NCBI GenBank assembly: GCA_947631015.1
Contig: CANRJS010000010.1
Location: 1 to 62,925 of the forward strand
Length of the DNA: 62,925 bases
Direction: 5' to 3'
Source of the DNA: an uncultured Clostridia bacterium
GTDB taxonomy: Bacteria; Bacillota; Clostridia; Oscillospirales; JAAYOS01
Each line of letters starts with the position of its first letter. Position 1 is the first letter of the stretch. Shown piece after piece: positions 16,754 to 23,524 of the stretch. The notes beneath the pieces were generated by a model. It ran no database searches and was not told where the DNA came from. It saw only the letters and a program-made list of their open reading frames with translations. Made by a program: the position numbers and the translations under genes.

Positions 16754-17563
16754 TTATCGGGCGTCCGCGCGGCGAAGCTCCTCCTCGAGGACGTCCGCAA
16801 AGCGCTGTATGTCCGGGCCGAGCGTGTCCGCTCGTGCGGCGACGTCCTCGCGCGCGAAAAGCGCCGGGTTCCGGCGGACGTCGAGCGCGAGCGTGAGCGC
16901 CTCCGGCACGGGACAGAGCCTATCCTCAAGCGCGCGCTCCCCGGCGAGGGTCTTGGGCAGGACTTCGCCGGTGCGGAGGGTGTAGATGCCCCTCGCGATG
17001 TCGAGGAGCCACCCGAAGGTGTAGAGACTGCGCCCCGTCGCGGAGCCGTACATGCGGATGCTCTCGAAGTGCCGCCGCACGTCGCGGCGGAGGTCGGAGT
17101 ATGACGGCGGCATCAGCGCGGCGCGGACGTCCGCGCCGCAGAGCAGCCGACCGAAGCGCAGCAGCTCGTACATACAGAAGCTGTCGAAGCGGTACGCGTC
17201 GGTGACGCGCTCGCCGCTCGTTCCCCAGTAGACGACGCGGTCGGGCGAGCCGTCGAGAAAAGACCGGAGCGTCAACATCCCGCCCTCGAAGGAGCGGTAA
17301 TACGGGTCGTCCGGCTCGCGCGCGAGCATCGTCTGGCGGAGAGTGACGAGCCGCGCCGCCTGTTCCTCCGTTATCCGCTTTTCGGTGAGGACAAGTATGT
17401 CGATGTCGCTACAGCCGAGCCGGAAGTCGTCCATGACGCAGGAGCCGTAGAGGTAGACCGACGGCGACGCGCCGTCGAGAATGCCTGATATCGCCGAGGT
17501 CATCCTCCGGACGGACTCCTCCCGGCGGCGCTCCTCGGCGGAAGCGGTTGTGTTCACTGTCAC
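16754..17563 (-). CDS. aadA-like nucleotidyltransferase (Pol-beta fold with DUF4111-like C-terminus)
   Basis: A 269-residue protein. The nucleotidyltransferase core is VYLYGSCVMDDFRLGCSDID (G-S then D-x-D metal ligands), followed by a helical C-terminal domain with TGEVLPKTLAGERALEDRL. That segment corresponds to the aminoglycoside-adenylyltransferase (ANT(3'')/ANT(9)) C-terminal region. Many chromosomal members of this family have no proven antibiotic substrate, so resistance should not be assumed. The start is GTG 17563; a second GTG two codons on is possible and neither has a strong site. It lies 10 bases after trxB. Confidence 0.72.
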   Translation of the reverse strand: MTVNTTASAEERRREESVRRMTSAISGILDGASPSVYLYGSCVMDDFRLGCSDIDILVLTEKRITEEQAARLVTLRQTMLAREPDDPYYRSFEGGMLTLRSFLDGSPDRVVYWGTSGERVTDAYRFDSFCMYELLRFGRLLCGADVRAALMPPSYSDLRRDVRRHFESIRMYGSATGRSLYTFGWLLDIARGIYTLRTGEVLPKTLAGERALEDRLCPVPEALTLALDVRRNPALFAREDVAARADTLGPDIQRFADVLEEELRRADAR

Positions 17564-17573
17564 GGCTCGGCAA

Positions 17574-18494
17574 TCAGTGTCCGCCGAGCCACTCGCAGGC
17601 GCGGGTCGCGGCGACGGCGCCGTCCGCGCAGGCGGTGACTATCTGGAATATCGGCTTCCTGCGGAGGTCGCCCGCGACGAACAGCCCGTCCCCGACGGTG
17701 CAGTTCTCGTCGACGGCGGCGTATCCTCCGTCGTCAAGCGGGACGTTCCAGCCGAGCCACGCGCTCTCGGGCACGGTCCCGACCGCGACGAAGACGCCGG
17801 CGCAGTCTATCCTCTCGTCCGCGCCGCCCTTCAGGTCCTCGAGGGTGAGGCCGCTCACCATGCCGTCCGTGCCGTGTATCTCGCGGACGCGGCGAAACAG
17901 CTTCCACTCTATATTCGGCGTCGCCTTGGCGCGCTCGACGAGCGTGCCCTCGGCGCGGAAGCCGTCGCGGCGGTGTATGAGCGTGACCTTGCGGCAGATG
18001 CGGGAGAGGTAGAGCGCGTCCTCAAAGGCGACCGAGCCGCCGCCCACGACCGCGACGTCGCGCCCGCGGAAGAAGCCGCCGTCGCAGGTCGCGCAGTAGC
18101 TGACGCCCATGCCGGCGTACTCCTCCTCGCCGGGGCAGCCGAGCTTGCGGCGCACCGCGCCGGTCGCGGCTATGACCGCGCGGCTGAGCAGCTCGCCCTT
18201 GCTCGTCTCGAGAGTCCAGACGCCGTCCTCGCGGCGGGAGAGGCTCTTCACACCGGCGCGGCGTATCTCCGCGCCGAGGTGCTCCGCCTGCTCGCGCATC
18301 TTTCCGGCGAGCTCGCCGCCGTCTATCGAGAGAAAGCCGGGGTAGTTCTCTATATCGACGGTCTGCGAGACCTGCCCGCCGACGCCGAGCGTCTCGAGTA
18401 TAACGGGCTTCACGCCCGCCCGCGCCGCGTATATCCCGGCGGTGAGACCGGCGGGACCCGCGCCGACTATCACGAGTTCAAGAATATCACTCAT
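17574..18494 (-). CDS. trxB: Thioredoxin reductase-like flavoprotein
   Basis: A 306-residue FAD/NAD(P)H disulfide reductase. The FAD Rossmann motif is VGAGPAG (10-16), the redox pair is C134-A-T-C137 followed by DGG, the second Rossmann motif is VVGGGSVAFEDA, and the C-terminal FAD site is GDGLFVAGDLRRKPIFQIVT. It reduces thioredoxin or a similar thiol carrier with NADPH. The lysine in LRRKPIFQ, where most TrxBs have an R-x-Q/K pattern, is within family range. The start is ATG 18494 after AGGAGGT. It is first in a three-gene unit with an aadA-like enzyme and a Cys-rich protein. Confidence 0.9.
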   Translation of the reverse strand: MSDILELVIVGAGPAGLTAGIYAARAGVKPVILETLGVGGQVSQTVDIENYPGFLSIDGGELAGKMREQAEHLGAEIRRAGVKSLSRREDGVWTLETSKGELLSRAVIAATGAVRRKLGCPGEEEYAGMGVSYCATCDGGFFRGRDVAVVGGGSVAFEDALYLSRICRKVTLIHRRDGFRAEGTLVERAKATPNIEWKLFRRVREIHGTDGMVSGLTLEDLKGGADERIDCAGVFVAVGTVPESAWLGWNVPLDDGGYAAVDENCTVGDGLFVAGDLRRKPIFQIVTACADGAVAATRACEWLGGH

Positions 18495-18538
18495 AAGAAA
18501 ACCTCCTGTATTTCGACAAAAGTCGTCATTTTAAGCTC

Positions 18539-18567
18539 TTTACAAGGGTATAAAGTTATGATATTAT
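18539..18567 (+). promoter_or_regulatory. Promoter of the candidate small RNA
   Basis: Rightward TTTACA (18539-18544), a 17-base spacer and TATTAT (18562-18567). No coding frame follows; an RNA-like stretch ending in a strong terminator does. Confidence 0.75.
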
Positions 18568-18573
18568 AATGTC

Positions 18574-18679
18574 ACGGCTTATCCCCGTAGGCCGCCGAGG
18601 CGGCCGGCAAGTTCATATCTTTATCCCACAACCCAACTCACTGGGGCGCTTCCGAGAAATCGGCAAGCGCCCGCTTTTT
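18574..18679 (+). ncRNA. Candidate small RNA of about 105 nt
   Basis: This stretch has a sigma-A promoter directly upstream, no reading frame, a GC-rich internal hairpin (AGGCCGCC-GA-GGCGGCC around 18589-18604), a pyrimidine-rich single-stranded stretch (TTTATCCCACAACCCAACTC) and a terminal hairpin with TTTTT. It is transcribed against both flanking genes. It lacks the GGAAGGAAGC loop of SRP RNA and is too short for 6S RNA, so the identity is open. Confidence 0.6.
18644..18679 (+). terminator. Terminator of the candidate small RNA
   Basis: The stem is GGGCGCTT-CCGA, loop GAAA, then TCGG-C-AAGCGCCC with one bulged base (18644-18672). It is followed by GCTTTTT. Confidence 0.85.
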
Positions 18680-18695
18680 ATCCGATTTTTCCGGC

Positions 18696-18723
18696 AAAAG
18701 GGCACGGAGTTGCCTCCGTGCCC
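18696..18723 (-). terminator. Terminator of the spoVB-yabR block
   Basis: The 10-bp stem GGGCACGGAG/CTCCGTGCCC (18700-18709 with 18714-18723) is followed leftward by TTTT. It lies 23 bases past the yabR stop. Confidence 0.8.
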
Positions 18724-18746
18724 TATATGTTTTCCGAAGAAAGGCT

Positions 18747-19208
18747 TTACATACCGCCCCTGCCGCCTCTGCGGCGGTTCTTCTTTGCGGCGTAGAGGCC
18801 GGAGCCCGCGAGGTTCTTCTTGGACTCCTGCATGAAGTGGCTGAGACGTTCCTCAAATGCCTCCTGCCCGGAGAGCGGAGCCTGCGCCTGAGGCTGGGGC
18901 GCCGCAAATTCGGAGCGCTGCCGGGGCTGCCGTTCCTGAGAGGAGCGCGCGGGACGCTCGGGACGTTCCGGAGGCGGCAGAGCCTTCTTGATGGAAAGAC
19001 TTATCCTCCCGCCCTCGCCGGTGGAGACGACCTTGACCGTGACCCTGTCGCCGACCTTCAGGTGCTCGTTTATGTCCGTGACGTAGGTGTTCGCGACCTC
19101 GGAGATATGTACAAGCCCCGTCTCGCCCGAGTCAAGCTGCACAAACGCGCCGAACGCAGCTATTTTAACGACCTTGCCCTCTAACTTCTGCCCAACTTCA
19201 ACCGCCAT
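18747..19208 (-). CDS. yabR: S1-domain RNA-binding protein (YabR-like)
   Basis: A 153-residue protein. One S1 fold covers residues 1-74 (GQKLEGKVVKIAAFGAFVQL ... GLVHISEVA ... VGDRVTVKVV ... GRISLSIKKA). A Pro/Arg/Gln-rich low-complexity linker follows, then a short helical end and a basic tail KKNRRRGGRGG. It probably binds RNA or ribosomes. In Bacillus and many clostridia the same gene follows divIC in the yab cluster, as it does here. The start is ATG 19208. A terminator follows at 18696-18723. Confidence 0.88.
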   Translation of the reverse strand: MAVEVGQKLEGKVVKIAAFGAFVQLDSGETGLVHISEVANTYVTDINEHLKVGDRVTVKVVSTGEGGRISLSIKKALPPPERPERPARSSQERQPRQRSEFAAPQPQAQAPLSGQEAFEERLSHFMQESKKNLAGSGLYAAKKNRRRGGRGGM

Positions 19209-19229
19209 ATATGTCAGTTCGCCCTTTCC

Positions 19230-19508
19230 TTAATTGGATACATCGTAGAAGATGATCTCATTTGAGCTGACATACCCCAACTCGTCCCGCGCGGCATCCG
19301 CTATGGTATCCTCGCTCGCGGCGGAATCAAGAAGTTCCTGCACGATGGAGTTTTCGCGCTTCTGACGGTCTATTTCGAGCCGGACTGCCGCCTGACGCTC
19401 TTCCGCGTCGCGAATGTCGAGGCGGAGCTTCACTATTGTCACCGCGCCCCAGACGGCTATCACGAGGACCGCTATCCGCAGCAGCAGACTCACGCGCCTT
19501 TTCTTCAT
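19230..19508 (-). CDS. divIC: Septum formation initiator DivIC/FtsB-like
   Basis: A 92-residue bitopic protein with a basic cytoplasmic start (MKKRRVSLLLR), one membrane helix, a coiled coil (LRLDIRDAEERQAAVRLEID) and the typical end DAARDELGYVSSNEIIFYDV. It is part of the FtsL/FtsB-type subcomplex of the division machinery. The frame is open upstream to 19526, but ATG 19508 is chosen because AGGAGG lies eight bases before it. The yabQ reading frame runs 182 bases into this gene in another frame, which is probably an artefact of a 7-base A run in yabQ. Confidence 0.87.
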   Translation of the reverse strand: MKKRRVSLLLRIAVLVIAVWGAVTIVKLRLDIRDAEERQAAVRLEIDRQKRENSIVQELLDSAASEDTIADAARDELGYVSSNEIIFYDVSN

Positions 19509-19992
19509 CGCCGGAACCTCCTTCATTTACGGTATATGTCAAATTTATCATACACCTTTTTTTGTCGGAAGGAAAGAGTTTTTTTGAGTATTTCTCAAAA
19601 AGTTTTCGAGTTTTTCCGAGCAGCGACGCCGTCCGGCTTGCGAGAAGCCGGAACGGGAGCAGAATTTTGCCTATGAGGAATATGACGGCGGCGAGCAGTT
19701 TGTACCCCGCGCGGAGCAGCAGGGGGCCGAGCGTGAGACCGTACAGGACGAGGCCGCAGCCGAGCCCTATAAGCGCGTAGAGGCGCAGCTCGCCGCCGAG
19801 GGTACGCATCACGAGCGCGGCGGCGGTGACTGCGGCGACGACCCAGAAGAGGATGTCGCATATCACCGTGACGGCCGCGCTTCGGAACCTGCCGCGGAAT
19901 ATCCGCCCGACGTCGTACACCGCGCCGAGGAACGCGCCCGCGAGCGCGCAGACGGCAAACGCCCGCACCTGTTCGCTTATTACGAGCTCCAT
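19327..19992 (-). CDS. yabQ: Spore cortex biosynthesis protein YabQ, apparently run on by a homopolymer
   Basis: As written the frame gives 221 residues. Residues 1-145 are a YabQ-like membrane protein with four to five helices (SEQVRAFAVCALAGAFLGAV, VTVICDILFWVVAAVTAAAL and others) ending in a basic tail FEKYSKKLFPSDKK. YabQ is a sporulation membrane protein needed for cortex formation. The last 70 or so residues are polar junk-like text read out of frame through divIC. Removing one A from the seven-A run (complement of 19557-19563) would give a TGA at once and a normal length near 147 with a 40-base gap to divIC. The start overlaps the yabP stop (TAATG). Confidence 0.78.
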   Translation of the reverse strand: MELVISEQVRAFAVCALAGAFLGAVYDVGRIFRGRFRSAAVTVICDILFWVVAAVTAAALVMRTLGGELRLYALIGLGCGLVLYGLTLGPLLLRAGYKLLAAVIFLIGKILLPFRLLASRTASLLGKTRKLFEKYSKKLFPSDKKRCMINLTYTVNEGGSGDEEKARESAAADSGPRDSRLGRGDNSEAPPRHSRRGRASGGSPARNRPSEARKLHRAGTS

Positions 19993-20270
19993 TATCCGAA
20001 CAGACGCCGGAAGAACCCGCCGCCGGCGCTCCGCTCCTCCTCGTACTCGAGCGAGGACACCTCGCCCTCTATGACGAGCTCTCCCATATCGAGACTCAGC
20101 CGCTCGATGTGCAGCCCCGCTCCGTGTATGACGAGCAGTCCGCGCGACGTGTCCGCGACGATGCTCGCCTCGTCAAAGCTTGATACGTCCCGCACGCCGG
20201 TGACGCTCAGGTGCTCGCGCTCGTCGAGCACGAGGCTGTGCGGCATCTCCGCCATGTTTTCGTTTGGCAT
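19992..20270 (-). CDS. yabP: Sporulation protein YabP
   Basis: A 92-residue protein with the YabP/YqfC-like beta-strand pattern: SLVLDEREHLSVTGVRDVSS, FDEASIVADTSRGLLVIHG and GLHIERLSLDMGELVIEGEV, then a basic tail FFRRLFG. In Bacillus, YabP is made in the mother cell and is needed for spore cortex. The start is ATG 20270, just after GGAGGTGAG. A possible sigma-E -10 element (GCATAGACT, complement of 20290-20298) lies upstream. It is translationally coupled to yabQ. Confidence 0.88.
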   Translation of the reverse strand: MPNENMAEMPHSLVLDEREHLSVTGVRDVSSFDEASIVADTSRGLLVIHGAGLHIERLSLDMGELVIEGEVSSLEYEEERSAGGGFFRRLFG

Positions 20271-20289
20271 GGACTCACCTCCTCGGATG

Positions 20290-20298
20290 AGTCTATGC
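20290..20298 (-). promoter_or_regulatory. Possible sigma-E -10 element ahead of yabP
   Basis: Leftward GCATAGACT fits the mother-cell sigma-E -10 pattern GCATANNNT, but the -35 region is poor. Bacillus yabP is known to be sigma-E dependent, so the placement is sensible. Confidence 0.3.
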
Positions 20299-20325
20299 GC
20301 GCCGCCGCCGGGATAGAAGTACAGG

Positions 20326-20571
20326 CTAGTCGCGGAGCTCGCGGTACATCGCGGGCGCGTCCGCCTTGGTCGCGTTTTCGGTGACGGCTATGACCTCGAC
20401 CTTGACTCCGCGCGCGCCGAGGCGTATCTCGATGACGTCCCCGGGGGAGACGGAGTAGCTCGCGCGCGCCGGCTTGCCGTTGACAAGGACGCGCTCCGCG
20501 TCGCACGCCTCGTTTGCGACGGTGCGGCGCTTTATCAGCCGCGATACCTTCAGATATTTGTCAAGACGCAA
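20326..20571 (-). CDS. rqcP: S4-domain RNA-binding protein RqcP (YabO)
   Basis: An 81-residue S4 domain: RLDKYLKVSRLIKRRTVANE, then VLVNGKPARASYSVSPGDVI. RqcP binds the 50S subunit-tRNA complex and supports alanine-tail addition in ribosome quality control. The frame is open to 20610, but the TTG at 20571 fits best: GGAGGGGG is six bases before it and the protein then begins at the canonical RLDKYL. It lies between hup and yabP, as in Bacillus (yabO). Confidence 0.9.
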   Translation of the reverse strand: MRLDKYLKVSRLIKRRTVANEACDAERVLVNGKPARASYSVSPGDVIEIRLGARGVKVEVIAVTENATKADAPAMYRELRD

Positions 20572-20643
20572 GATGTTCCCCCTCCGTTGAGGATAAATAT
20601 GCCGCCGCAAAAAGCTTGCGGCGGCATTGAAAGGTAGGATAGA

Positions 20644-20919
20644 TTACTTTGCAATGGCGTCCTTGAGACCCTTGCCGGCCTTGAAGACCGGAGCCTTGGA
20701 GGCGGGAATCTCAATGCTCTCTTTGGTGCGCGGGTTGCGGCCGGTGCGGGCGGAGCGCTCCTTGACCTCGAAGGTGCCGAAGCCAACGAGAACTACCTTG
20801 TCGCCGCTCTTCAGCGAGTCGGCTATGACGTCGGTAAAAGCCGCGACGGCCTTGTCGGCGTCCTTCTTGGAAAGACCGGTACGCTCGGCGACAGCGTTGA
20901 CGATATCTGCCTTGTTCAT
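20644..20919 (-). CDS. hup: DNA-binding protein HU
   Basis: A 91-residue nucleoid protein of standard length and sequence: MNKADIVNAVAERTGLSKKD at the start, GFGTFEVKERSARTGRNPRT for the DNA-binding arm, and KAPVFKAGKGLKDAI at the end. HU binds and bends DNA as a dimer. The start is ATG 20919 after AGGAGGAATG. It lies between mazG and rqcP in the conserved block. The 120-base gap to mazG contains a small GGGACGG/CCGTCCC hairpin (20966-20984) without a T run. Confidence 0.96.
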   Translation of the reverse strand: MNKADIVNAVAERTGLSKKDADKAVAAFTDVIADSLKSGDKVVLVGFGTFEVKERSARTGRNPRTKESIEIPASKAPVFKAGKGLKDAIAK

Positions 20920-21040
20920 GTTACATTCCTCCTGCGTTTTTTGGGAAATCCTTGATTATTCTTCACGGGACGGAGACCGTCCCGATGAATACCTCCGAAA
21001 CCGACGGACATGGGAAGCAATCTCCACGCGGCGTCTCCTA

Positions 21041-21802
21041 TCACAGACCTTCGCGCTTCGCTTCATCCCAGAGCTCGCTCTGGCGCTCCTCGGTCATCTC
21101 CGAGAGATCGCCGCCGGTGCGCTCGACATAGGCGAAGCGCCGCGCGAACTTGTCACAGCTGAGCTCAAGCGCCCGCTCGGGGTCGACGCCCTTCGCCCGC
21201 GAGACGTTGACGGCGGCAAACAGCAGGTCGCCGACCTCGTCTTCGGCGGAGCGGCGCCCCGTCGAGGCGCGGCATTCCTCTATCTCCTCGGCAAGGTCGC
21301 TCCACGGCTCGCGCAGCCTGAAGCCGCTCTTTGCCGCGCGGGACTGCATCTTCTCCGCGCGGAGGAGCGACGGGAGCGAGCGCGCCACGGTGCTCACCGT
21401 CTTGCGGTATGTGCCGCCCTTGTCCTCGCGCTTGATGTTGTCCCAGGCGGTGAGGACTTCGCCGGCGGTCTCTGCCCGAACGTCTCCGAAGACGTGCGGA
21501 TGGCGGTGTATGAGCTTCTTACACTCCGCATCGCACACGGCGTTGATGTCAAACGACCCCTGCTCCTCCTCCATGAGGGCGTGGAACACGACCTGGAGCA
21601 GCACGTCCCCGAGTTCCTCGAGGAGCAGCGCCCGGTCGCCGGTGTCAATTGCCTCGCACGCTTCGTAGGCTTCTTCTATCATGCTCTGCCTGATAGACTC
21701 GTGTGTCTGCTCGCGGTCCCACGGACATTCCGCCCTCAGGACGACCATAAGACGCACCAAATCATCGAAACCGTACGAATCCTTGTAAACAAAATCTATC
21801 AC
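21041..21802 (-). CDS. mazG: Nucleoside triphosphate pyrophosphohydrolase MazG
   Basis: A 253-residue protein with two MazG domains. The first carries CPWDREQTHESIRQSMIEEA and the metal-binding EELGDVLLQVVFHA; the second has EDEVGDLLFAAVNVSR. MazG converts (d)NTPs to NMPs and helps clear damaged nucleotides. The short length compared with E. coli is usual for clostridial forms. The start is GTG 21802 after GAGGTG. It sits between spoVB and hup, the Bacillus yabM-yabN-yabO order. Confidence 0.92.
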   Translation of the reverse strand: MIDFVYKDSYGFDDLVRLMVVLRAECPWDREQTHESIRQSMIEEAYEACEAIDTGDRALLLEELGDVLLQVVFHALMEEEQGSFDINAVCDAECKKLIHRHPHVFGDVRAETAGEVLTAWDNIKREDKGGTYRKTVSTVARSLPSLLRAEKMQSRAAKSGFRLREPWSDLAEEIEECRASTGRRSAEDEVGDLLFAAVNVSRAKGVDPERALELSCDKFARRFAYVERTGGDLSEMTEERQSELWDEAKREGL

Positions 21803-21898
21803 ATCTTCACCTCATTTGCAAGCATTTTTCGATAGTTTTTTCTTTTCATTTATAAAATTCTCACCACGGAGGCGAGCATTTCATCTTATTTTATCATT

Positions 21899-23488
21899 CT
21901 ATCTGATGTGCAGAAGGTCGGCTATCTTCTCGCCCTTCGGCAGCATCGCTAGGTCCTCTCGCGTGACGGCGTGGAGGAGCAGTATGCACACAAAGTATAC
22001 TATGACCGCTATGACTATCGCCCCGAGCACCGCAAGCTTCTCGCCGGTGACCCTCGAGAGAAGGCCGTTAGACGCCCACGCGGCGGCGGCCATTATCACG
22101 GTAGCGGCAAGCGGACGGCCGAACATCCGCAGTACGTTCGGCGCGGGCTTGATGTGGCGCGAGATGATGACAAGGTTCAGCACCATTATCGTGCAGTAGC
22201 AGAGGCCGGTGCCGACCGGCGCGCCGTTGATGTTTATCTCCGGCCGGCCGATGAGGAACCAGTTGGAGACTATCTTTACCACCGAGCCGCAGAGCATCGT
22301 GTAGACGGGTATGCGGACCTTGCCGAGCGACTGGAGCGTGGCGTTCGAGAGCATGACGACGCAGTTGAAAAAGACCGATATCGCGAGTATCGAGAGCGGA
22401 AGCGCGGCGGCAGCCGCCTCGTCAAGCCGTGCGGGAAAGAGCAGGCGGAGAATGGGGCCGCTCAGCACCGAAAGTCCCGCAGCGGCAGGGAGGGCGAGAA
22501 GCCCGGTGATGCGCATGCCCGTCTCTATCGTGCGGCTCGCGCCCCGGCTGTCGCCCCGGGCGAGCGCCGCCGCGACTGCGGGGACTATCGCCGTCGAAAA
22601 CGGTACGATGAACGCGGAGGGGAAGTTGAAAAGCGTCTGCGCAAGCCCGTAGGATCCGTAGAGCCAGGTGGAGCGCTCCTCCGTAAAGCCCGCCGCCGAC
22701 TGGAGACGGTTGAGCACCAGCGCGGAGTCGATGAGATTCGTGACGGCGAGAACGCCGGAGCCTATCGTTATTGGTATCGCTATCGAGAGGAGGTTCTTCG
22801 TGATGTCGCCCTGCGTGCGGTCGGACACAGGCCCGTCCGGAGCGGAACGGCGGTCGAACGCCCGCCGCAGTATCAGAAATACCGAGCCGAGCACCGTGCC
22901 TATCGTCACGCCGCCTATCGCTCCGGCGGCGGCTATCTCCTGAGGATATCCCGCATTCAGGAGCCACATGGTGAACATTATTCCGAACACCAGCTTGCTG
23001 AGCGCCTCGATTATCTGGCTCAAAGCAGTCGGGACCATGTTCATGATGCCCTGATAGTACCCACGGAAGACGCTCATCACCGCGACAAAGAAGCTCGCGG
23101 GCGCTATCACGCGGATGGTGTACACCGCGCGCGGGCTCTTCATCAGCCCGGACGCTATGGGCTGTGCGAATATGAACATCAGCGCGGAGCCCGCAAAGCC
23201 TATGATGAGGAAGGTGCTCATCGCGGCGCGGAATATCCGCTTCACGTCGCCGCCCTGACCCTTCGTGGTGGACTCGGCGACCATCTTGCTCACCGCGACG
23301 GGGAGTCCTGCCGTGCTTATGACGAGCAGGACGTTGTAGACGCTGTACGCGATATTGAAGTAGCCGAAGCCGGTGCCGGTGAGGAGGTTGCCGAGCGGTA
23401 TCTTGAATACCGCGCCTATCACCTTGACGAGCGCGACGCCTATCGCGAGCACCAGCGCCCCCTGCAAGAAATTCTGCTTTTTAGCCAT
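21899..23488 (-). CDS. spoVB: Stage V sporulation protein B-like polysaccharide flippase
   Basis: A 529-residue membrane protein with about 14 helices, of the MATE/MOP flippase superfamily. The N-terminus FLQGALVLAIGVALVKVIGA and the region FNIAYSVYNVLLVISTAGLP are typical of SpoVB/YabM-like lipid-linked sugar flippases. SpoVB is needed for spore cortex, but family members also flip lipid II, so the exact cargo is inferred from context. It is directly upstream of mazG, as in Bacillus. The start is ATG 23488, 36 bases after the mtaD stop. Confidence 0.87.
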   Translation of the reverse strand: MAKKQNFLQGALVLAIGVALVKVIGAVFKIPLGNLLTGTGFGYFNIAYSVYNVLLVISTAGLPVAVSKMVAESTTKGQGGDVKRIFRAAMSTFLIIGFAGSALMFIFAQPIASGLMKSPRAVYTIRVIAPASFFVAVMSVFRGYYQGIMNMVPTALSQIIEALSKLVFGIMFTMWLLNAGYPQEIAAAGAIGGVTIGTVLGSVFLILRRAFDRRSAPDGPVSDRTQGDITKNLLSIAIPITIGSGVLAVTNLIDSALVLNRLQSAAGFTEERSTWLYGSYGLAQTLFNFPSAFIVPFSTAIVPAVAAALARGDSRGASRTIETGMRITGLLALPAAAGLSVLSGPILRLLFPARLDEAAAAALPLSILAISVFFNCVVMLSNATLQSLGKVRIPVYTMLCGSVVKIVSNWFLIGRPEININGAPVGTGLCYCTIMVLNLVIISRHIKPAPNVLRMFGRPLAATVIMAAAAWASNGLLSRVTGEKLAVLGAIVIAVIVYFVCILLLHAVTREDLAMLPKGEKIADLLHIR

Positions 23489-23524
23489 TGATAACTGCCG
23501 CCTTAAGGAATGGATTGTATGTTT

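Noticed and set aside
16754-17563. Aminoglycoside resistance gene
   Set aside because: Fold and C-terminal motif fit the aadA-like family, but many chromosomal members have no antibiotic substrate; only a family-level call is justified.
18574-18679. SRP RNA or 6S RNA
   Set aside because: The GGAAGGAAGC SRP loop is missing, and about 105 bases is too short for 6S RNA; kept as an unassigned RNA.
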